Both the position numbers and the translations under genes were made by a program. From NCBI GenBank assembly GCA_910585505.1, contig CAJUFF010000001.1, positions 1 through 64,000 of the forward strand: DNA of 64,000 nucleotides. Direction: 5' to 3'. Below are positions 17,123 to 25,822 of this stretch, in pieces. The first letter of the stretch is position 1, and every line of letters begins with the position of its first letter. The DNA is from an uncultured Ruminiclostridium sp. (GTDB taxonomy: Bacteria; Bacillota; Clostridia; Oscillospirales; Ruminococcaceae). The notes beneath the pieces were generated by a model, which was given only the letters and a program-made list of their open reading frames with translations, made no database searches and was not told the origin of the DNA.

Positions 17123-18682
17123 TCAGTATTGCATATTATCCAACTGTTCAAATATCGAATAAACCGCCGAAACGATACGCTCCTGTTCCTTAATCGGCGG
17201 CAAGCCAAAAGGAATTTTCACCAGACGGCTCTTGTTTATTCTTTTCAGCATTGTTCCGCTCGAATTTTCATACACCGCCTTTTGAAAATCCGGTGATGAT
17301 AGCGCTAAAAGAAGATATTCAATGCTGTAAAATTCCGAAGGGGAAATACTGCAAACGTCCGCGGAGGTAATCATTTTTTCTTTGGCGGAGGGAAGTATGC
17401 AGGCTTTCATGCCGTCGCTCAGTATCCTGTTTATCAAAAGATATCTGCCGTGTATTTCCGTACAGCCTAATTTTTCAAACGCTTCTTCTGAAACATACTT
17501 GCATTCCGTATTCAAAAACTTCATTTTCCCTATATTGCTTGGCTGTATCAGTTTTATTCCGCTGTGTTCTGTCATATGGCTGTTCAATATTTGGTATCCG
17601 TTTGAAAGAGAGCAGGCGTCGGCAATCGCCTCAAGAGTCGTTGCCGCCCAGTTTTGAGGGAAATTGCCATAATAAGAATTATCACAACCAACCTCCATGT
17701 CCCTCTTATCACTCCCGCGTTCCTTCCCAATCCTTTTCAGAAGCGCTTCCGCAGGTTCGTCACCGTCCTCCTGCGGCACCAGTTTTCCCCTTACCGCCAT
17801 ATCCAGAACCTTTTCTTTGGTTCTCGAAATAAGCAGCTCCAACTCTTCCCTTTCACCGCGTATTTTTTCCGAAACGAAAACTATCCTTTTAAGCTTTTCC
17901 GCAATTTTCTTCTGAGTATTCAGCGGCGGCAGAATAAACAGCAGGTTGTCAAATTTTGTCTTATTAAGTATCGGCATTGTGGCCGAGGAGGAATTTGCCC
18001 TTATCTGCTTTTGCATATAGTCCGCGCACATGGAAAAATAAGTGTACTCGGGAGAAATCATACGGTTGGGCAATATGGCATTCATCTGCTGGTTAAAAAT
18101 CCCCTGCTTTCTGATATACCCCGTTTTTCCCACCGTACCTATACATGTCACCAGCACCGAGTTTAAAGGCGCCGTATGTCCCCGCTCAAAACCTCTTTCT
18201 GTAACCGTTTCGGCAGCGGAATCCACAGCGAAGCCTTTATCCAAATCGGAAGGCTTATAAAAAGGATATTCCCCGCCGTAAAGCTCAGCGTCTCCGGTGG
18301 GAGGCGTGTTCCCGGTAACCGTTCTGAACAATGAGCCTAATCGGCACCATTCCCAATCTTCGGGCAGGTCGTAGGGTATCTCCTCTTGAATGCAATTTAC
18401 ACTGCCCTGCGCTTTTTCGTAGTAAAGTCCGTCCTCGCCCTTGTAAATAACGGTATTAACCTTAATATTTTTCATTCTGAGCGTGCCTTCCGTAAGCATA
18501 CGCTGCCTTTCGTCCCTTATCCGCTCCACTATTGCGCTTGCCGGCTCGTATTCCTCCGCCTCGTCTGTTTTTTCTTTTTGGGGAGCATTTGAGCAGCACT
18601 GAACACCGCCGTTGCTTTTATTTGTCAGTCTTCCTCTGACCGCCAACTCCAGTGCCTTTTCGGTAAATATATCGGTGTTCAT
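17123..18682 (-). CDS. hsdS: Type I restriction-modification specificity subunit, expressed copy
   Basis: 519 aa HsdS that gives the HsdM/HsdS methyltransferase its target. The start at 18682 overlaps the hsdM stop (ATGA); a GTG at 18694 lies upstream of the GGGAGG site. Layout: N-terminal conserved helix ('ALELAVRGRLTNK'), first recognition domain (~residues 90-240), central conserved region with the same motif ('VLDMAVRGKLVPQ', 'EPAEALLKRI'), second recognition domain, terminal 'PPIKEQERIVSAVYSIFEQLD'. The right-hand inversion site (17668-17685) falls between the central region and the second domain, the expected place for domain swapping. Confidence 0.93.
   Translation of the reverse strand: MNTDIFTEKALELAVRGRLTNKSNGGVQCCSNAPQKEKTDEAEEYEPASAIVERIRDERQRMLTEGTLRMKNIKVNTVIYKGEDGLYYEKAQGSVNCIQEEIPYDLPEDWEWCRLGSLFRTVTGNTPPTGDAELYGGEYPFYKPSDLDKGFAVDSAAETVTERGFERGHTAPLNSVLVTCIGTVGKTGYIRKQGIFNQQMNAILPNRMISPEYTYFSMCADYMQKQIRANSSSATMPILNKTKFDNLLFILPPLNTQKKIAEKLKRIVFVSEKIRGEREELELLISRTKEKVLDMAVRGKLVPQEDGDEPAEALLKRIGKERGSDKRDMEVGCDNSYYGNFPQNWAATTLEAIADACSLSNGYQILNSHMTEHSGIKLIQPSNIGKMKFLNTECKYVSEEAFEKLGCTEIHGRYLLINRILSDGMKACILPSAKEKMITSADVCSISPSEFYSIEYLLLALSSPDFQKAVYENSSGTMLKRINKSRLVKIPFGLPPIKEQERIVSAVYSIFEQLDNMQY
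17668..17685 (-). repeat. Inversion site, right copy
   Basis: Reverse complement of the 18-bp sequence at 15391-15408, in hsdS at the residues (C)DNSYY. Identity ends sharply on both sides, which suits a site-specific recombination site better than chance similarity between diverged domains. Confidence 0.85.
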
Positions 18683-20121
18683 AAATCCTCCCACTCCTCC
18701 ACGCTGCCAATAAGCTGCTCCAATTCCGAAACCGCAAGAGAGATATTGACGGACTTTTCCTTTATTTGACTCAACAGCTCGCCTAAGCTGAGGTCGTCAC
18801 CCCGCTTCCTTTCGTCAAGCCAGATTATATCGAGACTTGTCCTGTCTCTTGCGAGTATTTCCTCATAGGTGAATTTTCTCCACCTTCCCACGGGATTTTC
18901 CGGAGAATAGGTTTCCTTCCTGCGTGAAATATCCCCTTCTTTATAAAGATCAATAAATTCCGCGAAGTGTTCTTCCTTTAAAGGATTGGTTTTTCCAAAG
19001 GAAGGTAGCTGCGAACGCAGATCGTATATCCATACCTCTTTCGTGTTGCCTATGTCCTCCTGTCCTCTCCTGAAAAACACAATATTGGTCTTTATGCTTG
19101 GGGCGTAAAAAATTCCCGCCGGCAGTCTTAAAATAGTGTGAAGCTCACACTTTTCCATTAACTCGCGGCGTATTCTCTCCCCGTCGCCGTCCGAAAAAAG
19201 CACGTTATCCGGAAGTATTACCGCCGCCCTTGCATTGCCGCTTCGATTAAGGCTTTTGTAAATATGCTGCAAAAAATTTAACTGCTTGTTGTTGGTCAAA
19301 AAGGTAAAATCCTGCCTTGCGGCTCTTTCACCCCCTCTTTTGGTGCCAAAAGGGGGATTTGTCAGTACAACGTCATAACCGCAAATTGCCTTTCCGAAAT
19401 CCGACAAAGTGTCACCTAAATATATTCTTCCCTCAACATCGTGCAGCATGGCGTTCATCAGGGCAAGGCGATAGGTATCGCCAACCAATTCGCAGCCCGT
19501 AAAAGCCTCTGTTCTTTGAAATTCCTTCATCGGCTCGGACAAGTCCTTTAAATCATCTGTACGGCTTTTCACATGACGGTCGGCGGCTATCATAAATCCG
19601 AAGGTGCCGCACGCGGGATCGCAGCAGCGTTCTCCCGCTTTTGGATTGATAAGCCTTGTCATAACGTTTATCAGTACCCGCGGAGTAAAATATTGTCCCG
19701 CTCCGGACTTTTTTTCGGTAGCGTTCTTTTCCAGAAGTCCTTCGTAAAGATTTCCGAGTCCCTCCTCCTTAACGCTGTACCAATCGAATTTATCTATGGT
19801 AGCAATAATTTTTTCCAGATTTTTCGGCTCGTCTATATTGCTCCTCGCTTCACGGTAAATTTCGCATAAAGGCTTGGGGCATTTTTCTCCAAGATACTTT
19901 AGCAATTCTGCGTAAAAGTCTTTAAGTTCCCGTCCCCGCTTATTTACAAGCTTGTCCCAGCGGTACTGCTCCGGAATAGGCACTTCCCGCTCTCTTTCCT
20001 TGCACATTTTAAGAAAAAGTATGTATGTAAGTTCATTGACATACTGCTGATAAGTTATTCCGTCATCTCGAAGCACATCGCACAGTCTCCACAGCTTTGC
20101 CACTATTTCTGTATTGTTCAC
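18679..20121 (-). CDS. hsdM: Type I restriction-modification DNA methyltransferase subunit
   Basis: 480 aa N6-adenine methyltransferase. N-terminal HsdM helical domain ('YQQYVNELTYILFLKMCKERE'), SAM-binding 'CDPACGTFGFMIAA', catalytic NPPF in 'DVVLTNPPFGTKRGG'. It ends in a 4-base overlap with hsdS, so the two are co-translated. No hsdR lies next to it or elsewhere in the window. The locus may methylate only, or use a restriction subunit encoded elsewhere. Confidence 0.95.
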   Translation of the reverse strand: MNNTEIVAKLWRLCDVLRDDGITYQQYVNELTYILFLKMCKEREREVPIPEQYRWDKLVNKRGRELKDFYAELLKYLGEKCPKPLCEIYREARSNIDEPKNLEKIIATIDKFDWYSVKEEGLGNLYEGLLEKNATEKKSGAGQYFTPRVLINVMTRLINPKAGERCCDPACGTFGFMIAADRHVKSRTDDLKDLSEPMKEFQRTEAFTGCELVGDTYRLALMNAMLHDVEGRIYLGDTLSDFGKAICGYDVVLTNPPFGTKRGGERAARQDFTFLTNNKQLNFLQHIYKSLNRSGNARAAVILPDNVLFSDGDGERIRRELMEKCELHTILRLPAGIFYAPSIKTNIVFFRRGQEDIGNTKEVWIYDLRSQLPSFGKTNPLKEEHFAEFIDLYKEGDISRRKETYSPENPVGRWRKFTYEEILARDRTSLDIIWLDERKRGDDLSLGELLSQIKEKSVNISLAVSELEQLIGSVEEWEDL

Positions 20122-20163
20122 CGAAAAACCTCCATAACTCCAGTTGCGGCAAATCTTTATCCC

Positions 20164-20299
20164 TTAACTTCCGATAATATAAAATTATCTGAAGTTAAAT
20201 CGTAAAATTCCACACAAAATCCATATTAAATTATAATACTACGGAGAAAAAAAGTCAAGGGAAAACGGGGTTGACAAATTCGGTACGGTGAGATAAAAT
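20164..20299. promoter_or_regulatory. Divergent promoter region of hsdM and the HAD-fusion gene
   Basis: For the plus strand, TTGACA (20271-20276), a 17-base spacer and TAAAAT (20294-20299) precede the HAD-fusion gene. On the hsdM side, a near-perfect inverted repeat pairs TTAACTTC.GATAAT (20164-20178) with ATTATC.GAAGTTAA (20184-20198), about 45-80 bases before the hsdM start. It looks like an operator or leader hairpin. Confidence 0.6.
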
Positions 20300-20337
20300 A
20301 AAGTTGTTCGTCCAAAAAGTTACAAGGAGCCTAAAAA

Positions 20338-21990
20338 ATGCCAAGCAAAAAAACTTTATACATATCCGACCTTGACGGCACCCTTCTGACCAATAAATCC
20401 GGCTTAAAAGACCGCGCCGCCGAGCTTCTGAAACGCCTTGCGGAAAACGGAACAATGTTCACCTACGCCACCGCCCGACGTTTCGGTTCCGCCGGCTTTC
20501 GTATGAAAAAAGCGGAAATAAAGCTGCCCGTCATACTTATGAACGGGGTTATTATAGCCGATGGAAAAACAGGCGAAATTATATCGTTAAACGGATTGGA
20601 GCAAGCCGATCTTTCCCGAATAAAGAAAACTGCGGAACAATACGGCGAAGCGCCCATAGTATATTCATTTATAGACGGGAGCCAGAAAGCGAGCTATCTT
20701 GAAAGCAAAAAAAGCCGTGTTAAAAGCTATCTCGACGATCGAAAGGGCGACAGCTCCATACGATCCTGTTCAAGCTACGATGAATTGTTTGAGGGCAACG
20801 TCCACTATCTTACCTTTTTAAATCCCTCCTTTACCGACGAGGTAAAAAAGGAGCTTTTTGGCGCCGAAAAAGGCTTTGCTTATACAGAGTACTTTGACTT
20901 CTACCGAAAAAACGAGCTATGGCTGGAGGTTTTTTCCGTAAACGCCTCAAAGGCGAACGCGGTAAAAAAGCTGAGAGAAATGCTTAACCCCGACGAGGTG
21001 GTTGTATTCGGGGACAATCTCAACGACCTTTCCATGTTTTACGCCGCCGACCGCGCCTATGCCGTGTCTAATGCCGCCGAAGAGCTTAAGAAAACGGCCG
21101 ATGGAATCATAGGCAGCAACGAGCAAATAAGCGTCCCCCGTTTTATAGAGGCCGAGCAAACCGAAGTTTTCGCTTACTCCCCCCATGAAAACGTCATAAA
21201 CGAGCCGAATACCGCGCGTTTTGAAAAGGCCATGGCAAAATCCGCCGAAGCCGCGAAGGCGCGGGCGGAAAATGGACAAAAGGCGGGAACGGGCACGGAA
21301 ACAGGAGCTGAAACGGACTCGGAAAGAGGAATAGGAACCCTTAACGAAAAAAGAATCCACTCCGTCCTGAAAAACTATTTTTCCAACGAGTACGATCAGG
21401 AAGCCAAAATAGGCAGCTTTTACGCCGACATCGTCACCGAAAACGGAATTTATGAAATACAGACCGGCAATTTCGGCAAACTGAATAAAAAGCTTGAGGT
21501 AATGCTTTCGGTTTGCCATGTAACGGTGGTTTACCCTTACGAAAAGCGCACAAGGGTTATCTCCGCCGACGACAGGAGCGGAGAACTTCTGCGGGAAGGT
21601 CGATTCAGATACAACAACAGCCTGACCGATTTTCTTCTTGAGCTGTACCGTATAAAAAGCTTTCTCACAAACCCCAATCTTACCATATGTATTGCCGAGC
21701 TGGATGTGGAACGCGTAAACTATATTTCCGCAAAGACGGGAAAAAGGCGGAAAAGAGGAGCGTTTACCAAAACTCCTCTCGCGCTTAGGCGGGAAATATA
21801 TCTTGAAAAGCCCTCCGATTACCTTACCCTGCTTCCCGAAGATATTCCCGAAGAATTTACGGTAAAGGAGCTTCAGAAATATACCAAAACTACCGACGCT
21901 AAGCTTTTGCTTGAAATACTGCTGTATGTGGGGGCGGCGGATAAAATCGGAAAAAAAGGGAACGCGGAAATTTACAGTATTACTTTATAA
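20338..21990 (+). CDS. HAD-superfamily phosphatase fused to a PD-(D/E)XK-like domain
   Basis: 550 aa. Residues 1-~275 are a Cof/YbjI-type HAD phosphatase: 'ISDLDGTLL' with the catalytic aspartates, a cap domain, and 'VVVFGDNLNDLSMFYAA' binding Mg2+. An Ala/Gly/Thr/Glu-rich linker (~290-330) leads to a second domain. Its 'FYADIVTENGIYEIQTGNFGKLNKKLE' holds Asp and ExQ about nine residues apart, followed by 'VTVVYPYEKR'. This resembles a PD-(D/E)XK nuclease core with Gln for Lys. A helical, possibly winged-helix, C-terminus follows. AAGGAG precedes the start. The phosphatase call is firm; the nuclease call is a motif-level inference. Confidence 0.85.
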   Translation: MPSKKTLYISDLDGTLLTNKSGLKDRAAELLKRLAENGTMFTYATARRFGSAGFRMKKAEIKLPVILMNGVIIADGKTGEIISLNGLEQADLSRIKKTAEQYGEAPIVYSFIDGSQKASYLESKKSRVKSYLDDRKGDSSIRSCSSYDELFEGNVHYLTFLNPSFTDEVKKELFGAEKGFAYTEYFDFYRKNELWLEVFSVNASKANAVKKLREMLNPDEVVVFGDNLNDLSMFYAADRAYAVSNAAEELKKTADGIIGSNEQISVPRFIEAEQTEVFAYSPHENVINEPNTARFEKAMAKSAEAAKARAENGQKAGTGTETGAETDSERGIGTLNEKRIHSVLKNYFSNEYDQEAKIGSFYADIVTENGIYEIQTGNFGKLNKKLEVMLSVCHVTVVYPYEKRTRVISADDRSGELLREGRFRYNNSLTDFLLELYRIKSFLTNPNLTICIAELDVERVNYISAKTGKRRKRGAFTKTPLALRREIYLEKPSDYLTLLPEDIPEEFTVKELQKYTKTTDAKLLLEILLYVGAADKIGKKGNAEIYSITL

Positions 21991-22014
21991 CCGCTGCCGG
22001 ATGTACATGTTGTT

Positions 22015-22237
22015 ATACCAATCTTTATACTGTTAACCAATTAAAAATTGGAAAAATGGTTTTTAATTGGTTAACAGTGTTTTGGGTGTAATAACCATTT
22101 TGACTATGATTTTATCCTGTGTCAAAATGGTTATTAGTATTAATTAATACCAAACCCTTTTTAAACTATGAATTCTATCCATAGTTTAAAAAGGGTTGCA
22201 CCCAAAACACTAATCCAACAGTTTTAAGAGGGATTAG
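22015..22237. repeat. Two palindromic module pairs
   Basis: Pair 1 (22015-22141) has alpha 22029-22047/22060-22078, linker AGTGTTTTGGGTGTAA and beta 22089-22104/22121-22136, in the reverse order to the copy at 15252-15359. Pair 2 (22147-22237) has stem gamma 22153-22170/22180-22197, linker TTGCACCCAAAACACT and a short CTAATCC/GGATTAG stem. Boundaries are ATACCAA-like and ATTAGTAT. The array fills the gap between the convergent HAD-fusion gene and rluB. Confidence 0.9.
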
Positions 22238-22290
22238 GGCGTATCCGAAAACCGAGAAACAATGAAAAATGCGGGTTTTCGGATACGCCC
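22237..22290. terminator. Strong hairpin between convergent genes
   Basis: Perfect 17-bp stem GGGCGTATCCGAAAACC/GGTTTTCGGATACGCCC with a 20-base loop. It sits between the ends of the HAD-fusion gene and rluB. No T-run follows closely. A second, AT-rich hairpin (22300-22308/22326-22334) overlaps the rluB stop region. Confidence 0.6.
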
Positions 22291-22322
22291 ATAATATATT
22301 ATAGTAAACGAAATTTTTATTG

Positions 22323-23090
22323 TCATTTACTATAATATTTTTTTCTTTTATTTTTAGGCGGCTCCGCTTTACCTATCGCGGTTCGGAGCATTCTCATTTC
22401 ATCCGGAGTCAGATCCCTGTACTCTCCCGGTTTAAGCATACCTAACTTAACTCCTCCGACGCTTGTCCTCTTCAGTCTCGAAACGGTCAGTCCCGCCTTC
22501 TCGCACATCTTCCTGATCTGCCTGTTTTTTCCCTCTTTTATAATAAATTCCAGCACCGTTCTGCTACTCTCCAACGTAAGAACGTTTATAACGCAGGGCT
22601 GAGTGATAACCCCGCTGTCAATCTCCATTCCCACCGACATCAGCGCGATTTGTTCGTCTGTGACCTTATTGGGGATCGTTACCCTGTAAGTTTTCGCCAC
22701 ATGCTTCTTCGGATGCATTATATCATTGGCAAATTTTCCGTCATTGGTAAGCAGTATAAGTCCTTCGCTGTTTTTATCCAACCGTCCGATAGGATAAATC
22801 CTCTCTTTTATACCGCCGAGAAGGTCAGTTATAAGCTTCTCCGAGTGAGCGTCCTCCATCGAGGTAAGATATCCCCTCGGCTTGTATAGCTTTATATACC
22901 TTAGCTCAATCCCCTCGGTATTTATCTTTTCTCCGCAAACGGTTACGGAATCCTTTTCGGGATCGGCCTTGTCACCCAATTTCACCGCCCTGCCGTTTAC
23001 TTTTACCAGACCCTTTTCTATCAGCTCCTCCGCCTTGCGCCTCGAACAATAACCGCTGTCGGAAAGTATTTTCTGAAGTCTTTTTTCCAT
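22323..23090 (-). CDS. rluB: 23S rRNA pseudouridine synthase, RsuA/RluB family
   Basis: 255 aa. N-terminal S4 RNA-binding domain ('RLQKILSDSGYCSRRKAEELIEKGLVKVNG') and a synthase domain with the catalytic Asp in 'YPIGRLDKNSEGLILLTNDG'. Start at 23090 with AAAAGGA 9 bases upstream; the frame back to 23132 has no such site. In Firmicutes rluB commonly sits near scpAB and a D-Ala-D-Ala carboxypeptidase, as here. Confidence 0.93.
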   Translation of the reverse strand: MEKRLQKILSDSGYCSRRKAEELIEKGLVKVNGRAVKLGDKADPEKDSVTVCGEKINTEGIELRYIKLYKPRGYLTSMEDAHSEKLITDLLGGIKERIYPIGRLDKNSEGLILLTNDGKFANDIMHPKKHVAKTYRVTIPNKVTDEQIALMSVGMEIDSGVITQPCVINVLTLESSRTVLEFIIKEGKNRQIRKMCEKAGLTVSRLKRTSVGGVKLGMLKPGEYRDLTPDEMRMLRTAIGKAEPPKNKRKKYYSK

Positions 23091-23226
23091 ATATAAAATT
23101 CCTTTTTGTAATATTTTGTTCCAAAAAATCAAAAAAAGCGGTTTTTTTTAGGACAACAAATCCCTTTCTTGCTCATATGCTGTACAAACATAATAAAGGG
23201 AACCCACAGAGAAAGGAACTGATACC

Positions 23227-24372
23227 GTGAAAAAGCTTTTCCGATTCGCTTTGTTTTTTTTGGTTGCACTGTCTGTACCGACTATGCTGTCCGCCGAGGT
23301 ATCCGCAGTTTCGCCGGACTTCTCCGTATCCGCTCTGAGCGCGGTGGTGATTAACGCCGACACGGGGAATATCGTGTACGAAAAAAGCGCTTTAGCCCAA
23401 CGCGCCATGGCAAGCACCACAAAAATAATGACGGCTCTTTTAACGATAGAGGCGGGCGATTTGGATAAAAAATTTACCGTGGACAGCTACGCCATTCAGG
23501 TAGAAGGCACATCCATGGGCTTAAGTCAGGGGGATATAGTCACCAGACGTGCCCTTCTTTACGGTATTCTCCTCCCCTCCGGAAACGACGCGGCCAATGC
23601 CGCCGCGGTAAGCGTAAGCGGATCCATGGGAAAATTCGTGGAGCTTATGAACAAAAAAGCGGAGGAACTGGGGCTTGTCAACACTCATTTTGCCAATCCA
23701 TCCGGACTTGACGCACAGGGACACTTCACCACCGCCTATGATCTGGCAATATTGACCAAAACCGCTCTCGAAAACCCCGTTTTCGCGGAAATATGCCGCT
23801 GTGCCGACGCTCAGGTGGAATTCGGGAATCCCCCTTATCTCCGCCGTCTCGCCAACTCAAATAAAATGCTGTGGCAATACGAAGGCTGTTACGGAGTTAA
23901 GACCGGATTCACCGACAACGCCCGCCGCTGTCTTGTCTCGGCGGCGGAGCGCAAAGGGGTAAAGCTTATCTGCGTTACACTCAACGCTCCCGACGACTGG
24001 GAAGATCACCGAAAAATGCTTGACTACGGCTTTGAGCAGGTAAAAAGAACCGAAGTGGTTCTCCCCTCCCCCGTCACTCTTCCTGTAATAGGAGGGACGG
24101 CGGATAAAGTGCCCCTCACGCTGGGAGACAGGGTAATACTGCCCCTCTCGCAGAACGAATTAAAATCCGTATCCTTTAAAATAAGCACGGAGCCTTTCCT
24201 TTACTCCGGTTTTGAAGCGGGTAAAAAAACGGGAAGCGTAGAAATATACCTTGACGGGGAATTTATCCGAAAAGTGGATCTGATAGCCGCCGAAGGCGTA
24301 AGCCGATCCGAGGAAAAGCTTAATTTTACCGAAAAGCTCTTTAAATTTTTAAGACAGTTTTTCTTGGGCTGA
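23227..24372 (+). CDS. D-alanyl-D-alanine carboxypeptidase, DacF-like
   Basis: 381 aa penicillin-binding protein that trims peptidoglycan stem peptides outside the membrane. Signal peptide (residues ~1-24), then the three serine-peptidase motifs: STTK (with the nucleophile Ser), SGN ('LPSGNDAANAA') and KTG ('GVKTGFTDNARRC'). A C-terminal beta domain (~275-350) and an amphipathic tail follow. GTG start at 23227 after AAAGGA. Transcribed divergently from rluB. Confidence 0.94.
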   Translation: MKKLFRFALFFLVALSVPTMLSAEVSAVSPDFSVSALSAVVINADTGNIVYEKSALAQRAMASTTKIMTALLTIEAGDLDKKFTVDSYAIQVEGTSMGLSQGDIVTRRALLYGILLPSGNDAANAAAVSVSGSMGKFVELMNKKAEELGLVNTHFANPSGLDAQGHFTTAYDLAILTKTALENPVFAEICRCADAQVEFGNPPYLRRLANSNKMLWQYEGCYGVKTGFTDNARRCLVSAAERKGVKLICVTLNAPDDWEDHRKMLDYGFEQVKRTEVVLPSPVTLPVIGGTADKVPLTLGDRVILPLSQNELKSVSFKISTEPFLYSGFEAGKKTGSVEIYLDGEFIRKVDLIAAEGVSRSEEKLNFTEKLFKFLRQFFLG

Positions 24373-24409
24373 CGGCCATAATACCGAAGAATAATTTCGA
24401 TACACGAAA

Positions 24410-24817
24410 TTATTCTTCGCTTATATCCTCGCCGTTATTTTCCGAAGCATCGGACTTCTTGGCGAAAATATCCTTTACCTTTGCAACTATTCCCGGAACG
24501 CCCTCGATAAGACTGTCTACGGGGCTGTCCTTGGCGCCCAGCTCAAGCATTTTAACGTCTCCGTCCCTTGTGATAACTATAAAAGCCTGAGGCTTAATGG
24601 AAATGCCCGCGCCGGAGCCGCCGGCGAACACCTCCTTGGGTACGCTTGCGGGAATATCCGAGCCTCCTGCCACAAAGCCGAAAGAAACCTTTGAAACGGG
24701 TATTATAACCGTACCGTCGGGGGATTCTACGGGCTCGCCGATAATTGTGTTTACATCCACCAACTCGCGTATTTTTTCCATAGATGTGCTCATAAGTCCT
24801 TCAAGATGCTGTGCCAT
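24410..24817 (-). CDS. ytfJ: GerW/YtfJ family spore protein
   Basis: 135 aa. The family signature is clear: 'TIIGEPVESPDGTVIIPVSKVSFGFVAGGSD' followed by a Gly-rich 'GGSGAGISIKPQAFIVI'. In Bacillus the homologue is needed for normal spore germination. Next to a DUF2953 protein, its usual neighbour in Firmicutes. Supports a sporulating organism. Confidence 0.92.
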   Translation of the reverse strand: MAQHLEGLMSTSMEKIRELVDVNTIIGEPVESPDGTVIIPVSKVSFGFVAGGSDIPASVPKEVFAGGSGAGISIKPQAFIVITRDGDVKMLELGAKDSPVDSLIEGVPGIVAKVKDIFAKKSDASENNGEDISEE

Positions 24818-24871
24818 AATTTTTCCTTTCTGTAAGACGATTTTTCGTCAATTTTATTTTATTAAACATAA

Positions 24872-25651
24872 TCATGCCGCTTTTGGCGGTGCGCTGCCTT
24901 CGGCCTTCTCACTTAACGCGTTCAGCTCCTTAAGCTCGCCGTAAACGGCCGCCGCTGCCCATAATCCACTGTGCAGAAGCGTGGAAAGCCGCAATTTAAC
25001 AGTAGCCTTAGCGTAATAAACGCTTTTTTCCAATTCAAAGTCCGCTCTTATATTGATTTCTTCCGCTTTAAAGGTAATCATACCGTCCAAAAACGCCGCA
25101 AGTCCGTCCACCGCCGCGCAGTGCACACCGTAGCTTATGGCGGTTTTGGCCGCGTCGCTGCCGCCCACGGTTATGTCCGCATATACGCCGGTAACCCTTA
25201 TTTTTTTAAAAAGCCTTTTTATATGCGGCTTGGCCTTACCCAATATTCTGAATATAAGCTCCGGAGTCATGCCGGATTTTTTCTTTTGTTTTTTTTCTTC
25301 CGGTTTACTCCGTACAGCGCTTTTTAAATTATCCGGCGGAGCCTCGGAACGTTCCTTTTCCTCGGCTTCGGGAATGTGTGCCTTTTCCGTCGGCAAATGC
25401 CGCGGCTTTTTTTCGGCTATATGCTTACCTGTTTTTTTTGCCTTTTTTTCCTCCCTGCGTTTTTTCTTTTCGGTCTTTCGCTTTTTCTTTTTTTGCTCTT
25501 TAGGTGAAAGCGGGTCTTTGGCTATGGTAAAAAACAGGTACTTTATCTTAAATTTAAAGACTTTGTCGTATTCAAGCTCGGCAGTGATTGAAGACGCCAA
25601 CAGAAGGAAAAGCAAAAGGGCGATCGCCGCTGTTATTATAAGTGCAGTCAA
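24872..25651 (-). CDS. DUF2953 domain membrane protein
   Basis: 259 aa. One N-terminal transmembrane helix (residues ~2-22), then a very basic Lys/Arg/Glu stretch (~50-120) and a C-terminal domain typical of DUF2953. The domain is found beside ytfJ in many spore formers; its biochemical role is unknown. The basic stretch is longer than I would expect and could touch RNA, DNA or the membrane. Confidence 0.85.
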   Translation of the reverse strand: MTALIITAAIALLLFLLLASSITAELEYDKVFKFKIKYLFFTIAKDPLSPKEQKKKKRKTEKKKRREEKKAKKTGKHIAEKKPRHLPTEKAHIPEAEEKERSEAPPDNLKSAVRSKPEEKKQKKKSGMTPELIFRILGKAKPHIKRLFKKIRVTGVYADITVGGSDAAKTAISYGVHCAAVDGLAAFLDGMITFKAEEINIRADFELEKSVYYAKATVKLRLSTLLHSGLWAAAAVYGELKELNALSEKAEGSAPPKAA

Positions 25652-25752
25652 ATAAGCGTCTCCTTTCTTTGTTCAAAAGTTCGTCCAAGAATAACTTGAC
25701 CAAAGATTATAACAATCCAACAAAAATATAAATAGGAGCGAAGCGACTAATT

Positions 25753-25822
25753 GTCCTTTCCGCTTCCCTTTCGGACTCCGAAAGGGAAGTAGGGGAGTCC
25801 AAAGGACGGGGGCAACGCCCCC
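25753..25822. other. Nested hairpin element between scpB and the DUF2953 gene
   Basis: Outer stem GTCCTTT/AAAGGAC (25753-25759, 25801-25807) encloses a 12-bp stem CTTCCCTTTCGG/CCGAAAGGGAAG (25763-25774, 25778-25789). A GGGGGC/GCCCCC hairpin (25808-25822) follows directly. It is a compact multi-hairpin unit with the look of an intergenic repeat or structured RNA. Only one copy is in the window. Confidence 0.55.

Larger units (their letters stand above)
15391..17685. mobile_element. Predicted invertible DNA segment (hsdS phase-variation switch)
   Basis: A 2.3-kb segment bounded by an 18-bp perfect inverted repeat. It contains the silent recognition-domain cassette, the tyrosine recombinase and the 3' third of the expressed hsdS. 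Inversion would fuse hsdS codons 1-~333 in frame to the cassette, giving an HsdS of ~527 aa in place of 519. The frame match was checked: both sides read tat-tat through the repeat as ..D-N-S-Y-Y... Confidence 0.8.

Noticed and set aside
20338..21990. The HAD-fusion protein as the missing HsdR
   Set aside because: It has no helicase motifs and is about half the size of HsdR.
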